From Sporosarcina luteola (GTDB lineage Bacteria > Bacillota > Bacilli > Bacillales_A > Planococcaceae), in the NCBI RefSeq assembly GCF_023715585.1, contig NZ_JAMBOK010000001.1, positions 124,001-188,000 of the forward strand: a DNA stretch of 64,000 nt. Reading direction: 5' to 3'. A program made the position numbers and the translations under genes. The notes under the pieces are model-generated. The model did not search any database. It saw only the letters and a program-made list of their open reading frames with translations, and had not been told where the DNA came from. Each line of letters begins with the position of its first letter. Position 1 is the first letter of the stretch. This document shows, piece by piece, positions 57,133-64,000 of this stretch.

Positions 57133-57465
57133 ATGAATGGTACTATCGGGGATGCAGAAACTATTGCAGCCATGTCACCAGTCGTTCGGATGATTTATGA
57201 GCTGACATCTTCTTCAGTAACTGGGATTTTGTTGTTCGCAGTTGTTTTCATCCTTTCCGCCATTGTTTACAAGTTAGGTTTTGCTCGGAAAATCAAATTT
57301 TGGCAAAATGTTGTCGTATATAGTTTCCTGTTTTTAGGATGTATCATTTTGACGTTTTTCGCCATATTCCTTCCGATTGTGGAAGGCCTTATTGTTGCAG
57401 CGCTCATTTTGATCATCTATAGACTGCGCAGGATGAACGAACATAAAGAAAACTCCACCGTTTGA
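57133..57465 (+). CDS. ylaH: YlaH-like membrane protein
   Basis: A 110-residue protein with three hydrophobic helices (about 28-47, 56-74, 77-95) and a basic tail. YlaH family, function unknown. GAAGGGA (57117-57123) lies 9 nt before ATG 57133, preferred over ATG 57124. The stop codon is in the loop of the terminator. Confidence 0.85.
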   Translation: MNGTIGDAETIAAMSPVVRMIYELTSSSVTGILLFAVVFILSAIVYKLGFARKIKFWQNVVVYSFLFLGCIILTFFAIFLPIVEGLIVAALILIIYRLRRMNEHKENSTV

Positions 57466-57482
57466 CGGTGGAGTTTTCTTGT
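57449..57482 (+). terminator. Terminator overlapping the end of ylaH
   Basis: A perfect 12-bp stem AAAACTCCACCG / CGGTGGAGTTTT with loop TTTGA, which contains the ylaH stop codon. Confidence 0.9.
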
Positions 57483-57607
57483 TGTCGTCTAGACTCCGGG
57501 CGCTAGCTGCTCGGGTCATAAGGTAAAGCTACTGCGTGGCCAAGACCGCCACTTCGTATCTTTGTCTTATGCCTGTCGCAGCTGAGCAAGCACCCTTCGC
57601 TTTTGTT
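57480..57607. repeat. Dispersed Bacillales intergenic repeat, imperfect palindrome
   Basis: Begins GTCGTCTAGACTCCGGGCGC and ends GCACCCTTCGCTTTTGTTG. The half GCTGCTCGGGTCATAAG pairs imperfectly with CTTATGCCTGTCGCAGCTGAG. This class of repeat, often with GTCATAAG and CTTATGCCTGTCG, is scattered through intergenic regions of many Bacillales. No gene. Confidence 0.7.
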
Positions 57608-57608
57608 G

Positions 57609-57812
57609 TTAAAAATTCTCTTCTGCGGAATGTGAGCTGCGGTGGAAAATGAATTTTCCGGTAGAGAGTCTAACGTTTGTTTGCTCTGTAATCCGCTCGC
57701 TGCATTTTTCACACATATACGTATTGATCGGATGATTCCTCAATTTCTTCGCGAGAGGGGCATCATCTATAAGCTGTCCGATTTCATCGCAAAGGACACA
57801 TTTGACTCGCAT
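57609..57812 (-). CDS. ylaI: YlaI-like zinc-ribbon protein (DUF2197)
   Basis: A 67-residue protein with two CxxC knuckles, CVLCDE and CEKC, about 30 residues apart, a zinc ribbon of DUF2197 (B. subtilis YlaI). GAGCTGAGG lies upstream of the ATG. The function is unknown. Confidence 0.9.
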   Translation of the reverse strand: MRVKCVLCDEIGQLIDDAPLAKKLRNHPINTYMCEKCSERITEQTNVRLSTGKFIFHRSSHSAEENF

Positions 57813-57844
57813 AACCTCAGCTCCTTTGAATAAGGTTCAGTATA

Positions 57845-58345
57845 TCAGCCGATGACAATCTCAGTGACTTTTCGTAGTGGCCGTTCGATATTCGACCCAT
57901 CCTTCAAGAGCAGATGGGCTGGCCCGTCTTCAGTCAATGGCTTGCCGTCCTGGCTGAATTTAAATAAGAAATTGCTAACTTCCGAAACTGGATAAGTTTC
58001 TTCAGTTCCGTCCAAGGTCAAAAAAGTGATTGTTTTTGCGTCTTCGGAAGGAACCGCATTTTTAACAAAATGATCAAGTGAAATGCCGAATGTTCCGGTC
58101 ACCATTTTTTGTCTATCGAACTTCTTTTCCGTTTTTAGAGTTGGCGGGAAAGTAGCACCTTCCATGATTTCACGGGACCAATGCTTGCCCATGCTTCTTT
58201 TATACTCTTCTTCTTCATCTCTCTCGACAAACTCTTCCGTAAAAAAAGTAGTTAAGTCGACTTTGCGGTCATCGAAGATCCAAACTGTCGGATCGAGTGT
58301 AATCACATGCTTGACATTGCCTTTAATAGTAATGATCGATTCCAA
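57845..58345 (-). CDS. ylaL: YlaL-like protein of unknown function
   Basis: A 166-residue soluble protein with TIKGNVKHVITLDPTVWIFD at the N-terminus and a beta-rich core. It is assigned to the YlaL type by position between ylaI and ylaN and by remembered N-terminal similarity; the family name is less certain than its neighbours. No catalytic motif is visible. Confidence 0.72.
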   Translation of the reverse strand: MESIITIKGNVKHVITLDPTVWIFDDRKVDLTTFFTEEFVERDEEEEYKRSMGKHWSREIMEGATFPPTLKTEKKFDRQKMVTGTFGISLDHFVKNAVPSEDAKTITFLTLDGTEETYPVSEVSNFLFKFSQDGKPLTEDGPAHLLLKDGSNIERPLRKVTEIVIG

Positions 58346-58536
58346 ATGAATAGCCTCCTACAATACTAAATGAGCGTTTGCATATAGTTCTTAGTATAAC
58401 GCTTCTGATTGAATGTGGAAAGCCATTGAATTTAGACAGCCAGTCCATAAGGGAAACGCTTGCAATTTGCCTTCTTGAAAGATACAATTTATTCATAATC
58501 ACCACGCAAGGATAATAGGTGAATGGGGGCGTCCTC

Positions 58537-58818
58537 ATGGATATTGAATTACAGGAAACCTATCAGGAAAAAGCTTTGAAACAGCTCCAAGCTGATGCGG
58601 ATAAAATTGCACAACTCATAAAAGTACAGATGGATCACTTGACGATGCCTCAGTGCCCACTTTACGAGGAAGTGTTGGACACACAGATGTACGGCCTATC
58701 CAAGGAAATTGACTTCGCTGTCAGACTTGGCCTGATTGAGCGTGAGAAAGGGAAGGAAATCCTTTCATTGCTTGAAAAAGAGATGAATGTCTTGCACGAG
58801 TTATATACAAAAAAATAA
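58537..58818 (+). CDS. ylaN: YlaN / UPF0358 iron-linked Fur antagonist
   Basis: A 93-residue helical protein, the same length as B. subtilis YlaN, with [20 protein letters not shown] and [20 protein letters not shown]. YlaN binds iron and relieves Fur repression, and is essential under low iron in Bacillus and Staphylococcus. GGGGGCG precedes ATG 58537. Confidence 0.93.
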   Translation: MDIELQETYQEKALKQLQADADKIAQLIKVQMDHLTMPQCPLYEEVLDTQMYGLSKEIDFAVRLGLIEREKGKEILSLLEKEMNVLHELYTKK

Positions 58819-58825
58819 ACGAAAG

Positions 58826-58857
58826 ACTCAAACTCATCATAGGTTTGAGTTTTTTAT
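58826..58857 (+). terminator. Terminator of ylaN
   Basis: ACTCAAAC / GTTTGAGT, then TTTTTATTTA. Confidence 0.85.
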
Positions 58858-58860
58858 TTA

Positions 58861-59041
58861 ACTTGCTTCAGCTTTATGCTCGAAGCAAGTTATAGCCTCC
58901 GGCGGATGTGACAGATTTTGAAGGGAGTTATGGAAAGTAGTCTAAGTGCGCGACGTCCTGTCGCAACGACTGCATGACCTACATCCTGTCGCCTTCAAGC
59001 GCAATTCAAAATCTGGACGCAATTTCACCGAGGCAAAATTG
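58861..59041. repeat. Dispersed repeat directly upstream of ftsW
   Basis: Opens with the hairpin ACTTGCTTC / GAAGCAAGT (58861-58890). An 11-bp perfect inverted repeat CAGATTTTGAA (58912-58922) / TTCAAAATCTG (59005-59015) encloses small hairpins such as GCGACGTCCTGTCGC. It resembles a repeat I associate with Sporosarcina-type genomes. It ends about 24 bp before the ftsW start. No gene is seen in it. Confidence 0.6.
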
Positions 59042-59064
59042 ATAGAAAAGTTGAGGGAAGTCCG

Positions 59065-60231
59065 ATGGGAAGATACTTTAAAAAAATGTTACGGAGCTTT
59101 GATTATCCACTATTTGCTGTATATCTAGTTCTCTGCCTTTTCGGGTTAGTGATGATCTATAGTTCTAGTATGGTATGGGCGGTAAATGTATATGATTATG
59201 AGCCTGATCATTTTTATAAGAGACAATTATTCAATCTAGCAGTTGCCATACCAGCTTTCCTGTTTGCAGCCTTTTTTCCTTTTCAAAACTATAAACGAAA
59301 GAAATTGATGATCACTTCGGTTGTTGTCATGTTTATACTCCTTGTGCTCGTCCATTTTCTTGGCTCCGGCGATCATGTCGGTGCACAAAGCTGGATTAAG
59401 CTGCCCGGATTCGGAAGCATCCAGCCTTCAGAAGTTGCGAAGCTCGTTATCATCGTATATTTCGCAAGTGTATTTGCAAAGAAATATGAAGCGGGAACCC
59501 TCGACTACATTAATAAATCAATCGGGCCGCCCGTCAGCATTCTTATTTTAGCAATCGGATTGATCATGATGGAAACGGATATTGGTACTTCTTTCATCAT
59601 CATTATGGGAGCTCTATCTGTCATTGCAGCAAGCGGCATAAAATTGAAGTCTTTCTCGAAATTGAGCGGCGTTTTATTTCTAGCTCTGATTCCTGTTGCA
59701 GGAATTCTATATTTGTTTCGAAACACAATCATTACGGATGGTAGGAAAGGACGAATTTTGTCGTTCTTGAATCCGTTTGATTATGCGCAAGGCTCTGGCT
59801 ATCAAATTGCAAATGGCTATATCGCAATTGGAGCAGGTGGCATCAAAGGTCTAGGTCTAGGAAACTCCATTCAAAAAATGGGCTATTTGCCGGAACCGCA
59901 AACGGATGTCATCATGGCTGTCATTTCGGAGGAAACCGGTATTTTCGGAACGATCATTGTCCTTGGTGGATTAGGGTTCATCGTCTTGCGGGCTCTTTAC
60001 ATTGCGATGCATACGAAAGATCCTCAAGCGCGAATGCTTGCGGCTGGAATTGGGAGTGTCATTGGAATTCAAACATTCGTCAATATCGGGGGCTTAACAG
60101 GACTAATTCCCTTGACCGGGGTTCCCTTGCCTTTTATTAGTTATGGCGGAACTTCAATGATTCTGTTATCTTTGTCATTAGGAATATTGATGAATGTGTC
60201 AATGTTCGTAAAATATCAAAAGAACAAATAG
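59065..60231 (+). CDS. ftsW: FtsW/RodA-family peptidoglycan polymerase
   Basis: A 388-residue SEDS glycosyltransferase with about ten helices. Motifs: GAQSWIKLPGFGSIQPSEVA, PEPQTDVIMAVISEE, and PFISYGGTSMI. It polymerises septal peptidoglycan with a class B PBP. By position beside pycA it is FtsW. Its ribosome site is GAGGG, directly after the repeat; pycA begins 16 nt after its stop. Confidence 0.94.
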   Translation: MGRYFKKMLRSFDYPLFAVYLVLCLFGLVMIYSSSMVWAVNVYDYEPDHFYKRQLFNLAVAIPAFLFAAFFPFQNYKRKKLMITSVVVMFILLVLVHFLGSGDHVGAQSWIKLPGFGSIQPSEVAKLVIIVYFASVFAKKYEAGTLDYINKSIGPPVSILILAIGLIMMETDIGTSFIIIMGALSVIAASGIKLKSFSKLSGVLFLALIPVAGILYLFRNTIITDGRKGRILSFLNPFDYAQGSGYQIANGYIAIGAGGIKGLGLGNSIQKMGYLPEPQTDVIMAVISEETGIFGTIIVLGGLGFIVLRALYIAMHTKDPQARMLAAGIGSVIGIQTFVNIGGLTGLIPLTGVPLPFISYGGTSMILLSLSLGILMNVSMFVKYQKNK

Positions 60232-60247
60232 AAAAGGAAGTGCTGTC

Positions 60248-63200
60248 ATGGTGGAAATGGGTCAGATTAAGAAAATCCTCGTAGCGAACCGTGGGGAGAT
60301 CGCTATACGTATTTTTCGAGCGTGCACCGAATTGGAGATACCGACTGTCGGGATTTATTCGGCAGAAGATCGGGGTTCTTTCCACCGTTACAAAGCAGAT
60401 GAGTCCTATTTAGTCGGGGAAGGCAAGAAACCGATCGATGCGTATTTGGATATTGAAGGAATCATCAAAATCGCAAAATCATCTGGTGCGAATGCTGTCC
60501 ATCCTGGATACGGTTTCCTTGCGGAAAACGAGGAATTTGCGCGCAGGCTTGAAGAAGAGGGAATCATTTTTATCGGACCTACGTCCAAGCATCTTGATAT
60601 GTTTGGAGATAAGGTGAAGGCGAGGGAACAAGCCATTAAAGCGGGAATCCCAGTCATTCCAGGAACGGATGGACCTGTTTCCACAGTTGCTGAAGTTTCG
60701 TCGTTCGGCGATGAATACGGGTATCCGATCATCATCAAGGCGTCTTTAGGCGGCGGCGGCAGGGGGATGCGGATTGTAAATTCCGCTGATGAAGTATTTG
60801 AGGCATTTGAGCGAGCGAGATCCGAAGCGAAATCAGCGTTTGGATCGGATGAAGTGTACGTAGAAAAATATATTAATAAGCCAAAACATATTGAAGTTCA
60901 AATTTTAGGTGATACATACGGCAATGTCGTGCATCTGTATGAGCGGGATTGCTCGATTCAACGCCGTCACCAGAAAGTTGTAGAGATTGCTCCGTCGATT
61001 TCCCTGGATGACCAACTGCGCCTTGAAATTTGTGAAGCCGCTGTCAAACTGGCTAAGAACATTTCGTATGTCAATGCGGGGACAGTTGAATTCCTTGTAG
61101 CGGACGGAAGTTTTTATTTTATCGAGGTCAATCCGCGTATTCAAGTGGAGCATACGATTACTGAAATGGTGACGGGAATCGATATCGTCCATGCGCAGAT
61201 CCAAATTGCGAATGGCGGCAATCTCCATGAAGGTGAAGCAGCGATACCACACCAGGAAGATATTCCACTGTTCGGTTACGCAATCCAATCCAGGGTAACG
61301 ACGGAAGATCCATTAAATGACTTCATGCCTGATACCGGCAAGCTGATGGTGTACCGGTCGGGAGGGGGCTTCGGTGTCCGTCTCGATGCAGGGAATGGCT
61401 TCCAAGGAGCTGTTATTACGCCTTATTATGATTCCCTGCTCGTCAAAGTTTCGACATGGGGCACATCTTTCAGAGATGCAGCTGCAAAAATGGATCGGAA
61501 CTTGCAGGAATTCAGGATAAGGGGAATTAAAACAAATATCCCGTTCCTTGAGAACGTCGTTCGACATGAAAGCTTCCTGACAGGGAATTATGATACAAGC
61601 TTCATCGATACGACACCTGAATTATTCGAATTCCCGGTTAGGAAAGACCGTGGTACAAAAATCTTGAATTATTTAGGGAATGTAACTGTCAATGGATTTC
61701 CAGGAATAGAGAAGCAGTCGAAACCGTTATTCCATTCTGCCAGAAAACCTGTAGTTGACCTTCTTGCACCTCCTGCTGCGGGTACAAAGCAGATACTGGA
61801 TGAAAGAGGACCTGAAGGGTTGATTCAATGGATAAAGGAGCAGGATGACGTTCTTCTAACGGATACGACGTTCCGTGACGCTCATCAATCTTTGCTGGCA
61901 ACCCGTGTCCGGACTTCGGATATTACCAACATCGCGGCTGAATCAGCAAGGCTGATGCCAGATCTGTTCTCGTTTGAGATGTGGGGAGGAGCGACATTTG
62001 ACGTTGCGTACCGCTTCCTGAAAGAAGATCCATGGGAACGGCTCATGAAGCTGCGTGAGCAAATCCCGAACGTATTATTCCAAATGCTGTTCCGTGGGGC
62101 AAATGCGGTCGGTTATTCGAATTATCCCGATAACGTCATTCGGGAGTTTGTTAAAACAGCAGCAGAATCAGGTATTGATGTATTCCGGATATTCGACAGT
62201 TTGAACTGGATTAAAGGAATGGAAGTGGCGATTGACGAGACTCGTCAGGCAGGGAAAGTGGCAGAGGCTGCGCTTTGTTATACAGGGGACATCCTCGATG
62301 ATTCCAGAGCGAAATATTCAGTGGCATACTACAAGGAAATGGCGAAGGAGCTTGAAGCGGCGGGCGCACATATTCTCGCTTTGAAGGATATGGCTGGACT
62401 TTTGAAGCCCGAAGCTGCCTATCGTCTTATTTCCGAATTGAAGGCTACTGTTGACATTCCTATCCATCTGCATTCCCATGATACGAGTGGTAATGGCATC
62501 TATATGTACGCAAAAGCAGTTGAAGCCGGGGTGGACATCGTCGATACGGCGCTAGGCTCAATGGCAGGCTTAACGTCACAGCCATCTGCAAGTTCCTTAT
62601 ACTATGCATTGCAATATGGAAAACGCCAAGTGAAGGCAGATGTCAGCGCGTTGGAATCATTATCCTATTATTGGGAAGATGTCAGGAAATATTATCAAAA
62701 CTTCGAAAGTGGCATGGTGAGCCCGCATTCCGAGGTATACGTACATGAGATGCCGGGTGGACAATATTCCAATCTACAGCAGCAGGCCAAGGCGGTCGGT
62801 CTTGGTGAGAGATGGGAAGAAGTCAAAGAGATGTATTCGCGTGTCAATATGCTTTTCGGCGATGTCGTAAAAGTGACACCTTCCTCCAAGGTAGTTGGGG
62901 ACATGGCATTATTCATGGTGCAAAACGATTTGAATGAAGAAACCGTTATCTCACGGGGACGGTCCATCGACTTCCCGGAATCGGTTATTGAGTTTTTCGA
63001 AGGCTATATCGGCCAGCCGTATGGAGGCTTTCCAAAAGAATTGCAACAGGTCGTTCTGAAAGGGAGGACGCCGATCACTGTTCGTCCGGGAGAACTTCTG
63101 GAGGACGTGGATTTTGAAGCGCTCTTGTTGAAAACTGAAGAGCTTCTCGGCCATCCTTCCACCATGAAAGATGCTCTTGCCTATGCACTCTATCCGAAAG

Positions 63201-63694
63201 TGTTTGAAGAATATTCCGTGATGAAAAAGGAATTTGGAAACATTTCCGTCATCAATACACCGGAATTCCTCTATGGGATGAGGCTCGGCCAGGAAATTGA
63301 AGTGGAAATCGAAAGAGGGAAAACACTAATCATCAAGCTTGTATCCATTGGCGAACCACAGACGGACGGCACTCGCATCATTTACTTCGAGTTGAACGGC
63401 CAGCCTAGGGAAGTCATCATACAAGATATCAATGTGGAATCGGATGTCGCCCGCAAACAAAAAGCGGATCCTTCAAATGACTCCCATATTGCTGCCACCA
63501 TGCCGGGAACTGTCTTGAAAGTTGCGGTTTCTAAAGGGGCAAAAGTAAGAAGAGGAGAACATCTGCTTATTACGGAAGCGATGAAGATGGAAACAACAAT
63601 CCAAGCACCATTCGACGGAACTGTTAAAGAAATCCTCGTCTCCCCAGGCGACGCCATTTCAACAGGCGACCTCCTACTGGAACTGGAACATTAA
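60248..63694 (+). CDS. pycA: Pyruvate carboxylase
   Basis: A 1148-residue, single-chain biotin enzyme that makes oxaloacetate from pyruvate. An N-terminal biotin carboxylase (KKILVANRGEIAIRIFRACT, split; ATP loop GGGGRGMR), a carboxyltransferase (TTFRDAHQSLLATR), and a C-terminal biotinyl domain with the biotin Lys1113 in TEAMKMET. In related bacteria it is controlled by acetyl-CoA and, directly or through DarB, by c-di-AMP. AAGGAAGTG precedes the ATG. Confidence 0.97.
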   Translation: MVEMGQIKKILVANRGEIAIRIFRACTELEIPTVGIYSAEDRGSFHRYKADESYLVGEGKKPIDAYLDIEGIIKIAKSSGANAVHPGYGFLAENEEFARRLEEEGIIFIGPTSKHLDMFGDKVKAREQAIKAGIPVIPGTDGPVSTVAEVSSFGDEYGYPIIIKASLGGGGRGMRIVNSADEVFEAFERARSEAKSAFGSDEVYVEKYINKPKHIEVQILGDTYGNVVHLYERDCSIQRRHQKVVEIAPSISLDDQLRLEICEAAVKLAKNISYVNAGTVEFLVADGSFYFIEVNPRIQVEHTITEMVTGIDIVHAQIQIANGGNLHEGEAAIPHQEDIPLFGYAIQSRVTTEDPLNDFMPDTGKLMVYRSGGGFGVRLDAGNGFQGAVITPYYDSLLVKVSTWGTSFRDAAAKMDRNLQEFRIRGIKTNIPFLENVVRHESFLTGNYDTSFIDTTPELFEFPVRKDRGTKILNYLGNVTVNGFPGIEKQSKPLFHSARKPVVDLLAPPAAGTKQILDERGPEGLIQWIKEQDDVLLTDTTFRDAHQSLLATRVRTSDITNIAAESARLMPDLFSFEMWGGATFDVAYRFLKEDPWERLMKLREQIPNVLFQMLFRGANAVGYSNYPDNVIREFVKTAAESGIDVFRIFDSLNWIKGMEVAIDETRQAGKVAEAALCYTGDILDDSRAKYSVAYYKEMAKELEAAGAHILALKDMAGLLKPEAAYRLISELKATVDIPIHLHSHDTSGNGIYMYAKAVEAGVDIVDTALGSMAGLTSQPSASSLYYALQYGKRQVKADVSALESLSYYWEDVRKYYQNFESGMVSPHSEVYVHEMPGGQYSNLQQQAKAVGLGERWEEVKEMYSRVNMLFGDVVKVTPSSKVVGDMALFMVQNDLNEETVISRGRSIDFPESVIEFFEGYIGQPYGGFPKELQQVVLKGRTPITVRPGELLEDVDFEALLLKTEELLGHPSTMKDALAYALYPKVFEEYSVMKKEFGNISVINTPEFLYGMRLGQEIEVEIERGKTLIIKLVSIGEPQTDGTRIIYFELNGQPREVIIQDINVESDVARKQKADPSNDSHIAATMPGTVLKVAVSKGAKVRRGEHLLITEAMKMETTIQAPFDGTVKEILVSPGDAISTGDLLLELEH

Positions 63695-63702
63695 TGAATG
63701 AA

Positions 63703-63736
63703 AAACACCCGCCTGGAATCCCCCAGGCGGGTGTTT
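63703..63736. terminator. Bidirectional terminator between pycA and ctaA
   Basis: A perfect 14-bp stem AAACACCCGCCTGG / CCAGGCGGGTGTTT with A and T runs outside. Confidence 0.9.
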
Positions 63737-63744
63737 CAATTTTC

Positions 63745-64000
63745 TTACTGTCTACTCCTCGAAACAAGAAGCACCATATACGTTAATAATCCGAACAGGA
63801 GAATTACGAACAATGAGTGGGCCAAAGCCAAATATAGATTAAGTCGTGTCAAAATTACAGCTCCACCCGCCAACACCTGCAATGTCACAAGAATGAAAGC
63901 AGTGATCCAGCCCCAGTAAATGACTCGCTGATTTTTATAATGGCGGATTGCATGGAAGGCAATAACCCCGAGCCATATGAAAATCAATGCGGCAGCTGTC
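63745..64000 (-). CDS. ctaA: Heme A synthase CtaA, 3' end only
   Basis: The last 84 residues of a membrane protein, cut by the right window edge. It contains GVIAFHAIRH, ITAFILVTLQVLAGGAVILT and AHSLFVILLFGLLTY, typical of the final helices of CtaA, which oxidises heme O to heme A for cytochrome oxidase. The place after pycA matches the pycA-ctaA order of B. subtilis, where the two genes are also adjacent. Confidence 0.85.
   Translation of the reverse strand, partial: TAAALIFIWLGVIAFHAIRHYKNQRVIYWGWITAFILVTLQVLAGGAVILTRLNLYLALAHSLFVILLFGLLTYMVLLVSRSRQ

Noticed and set aside
58946-59128. A 60-codon plus-strand frame before ftsW
   Set aside because: It is made of repeat sequence and overlaps the ftsW start in another frame; there is no ribosome site.

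Overview
The window looks like a chromosomal segment of a low-to-mid GC, spore-forming Firmicute of order Bacillales, most likely family Planococcaceae (Sporosarcina-like). The assignment is inferred from gene content and order; no rRNA or other marker is present. Many genes run in the order of the Bacillus subtilis ykr-ykv-ykw-yku-ykt-yla chromosome arm: ktrD, a sporulation-type kinase, mhqR, ykvS, ykwC, ykyB, fadH(ykuF), darB(ykuL), ccpC, ykuV, ktrC, rnjA, rpoY, def, ykyA, pdhABCD, yktA, yktB, suhB, typA, ylaH, ylaI, ylaL, ylaN, ftsW, pycA, ctaA. Several lineage-specific blocks are inserted in this backbone.

Layout. 0-0.65 kb: an internally deleted IS1182-type transposase remnant, a nested palindromic repeat and an IS end beside a terminator hairpin. 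0.67-1.7 kb: a yybP-ykoY (Mn2+) riboswitch with an attenuator, then a TerC-family Mn exporter. 1.8-8.6 kb: ktrD, a B12-binding radical SAM enzyme, an orphan cytoplasmic PAS histidine kinase, mhqR, a lipoprotein, ykvS and a Spo0E-like phosphatase. 8.6-11.9 kb: a first MoxR-DUF58-membrane protein operon. 12-19.7 kb: ykwC, ykyB, a PAS-GGDEF-EAL protein, fadH under a FadR-like operator, darB, an efflux pump and ccpC. 19.7-31.7 kb: an eight-gene same-strand operon that joins an ABC transporter, a large secreted or membrane protein, a coiled-coil protein with a Gly/Gln repeat tail, MoxR, DUF58 and two vWA membrane proteins. This is the best candidate here for an undescribed system. 31.7-31.9 kb: a 202-bp IS-derived MITE-like element in a terminator, flanked by 17-bp direct repeats.

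31.9-39.2 kb (minus strand): an MFS transporter, a polyamine uptake operon (cupin regulator-potABCD) and a CorA-like protein. 39.3-41.9 kb: ykuV, ktrC and an AT-rich insert with a short-chain dehydrogenase. 42-44.8 kb (minus): rnjA, rpoY, a 25-codon basic mini-gene with a perfect sigma-A promoter, and def. 44.9-52.9 kb: ykyA, the pyruvate dehydrogenase operon, a polysaccharide-deacetylase lipoprotein, a nitronate monooxygenase-like flavoprotein and yktA. 53-64 kb: yktB, suhB, typA and the yla genes, two further dispersed repeats, ftsW, pycA and the 3' end of ctaA.

Functional links. ktrC, ktrD, darB and pycA all belong to the known c-di-AMP target set of Firmicutes. pdhABCD, pycA and ccpC handle the fate of pyruvate and citrate. 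The kinase, the Spo0E-like phosphatase and a Spo0A-box-like site upstream of the GGDEF-EAL gene point to sporulation phosphorelay control. No rRNA, tRNA, CRISPR array or intact prophage was seen.
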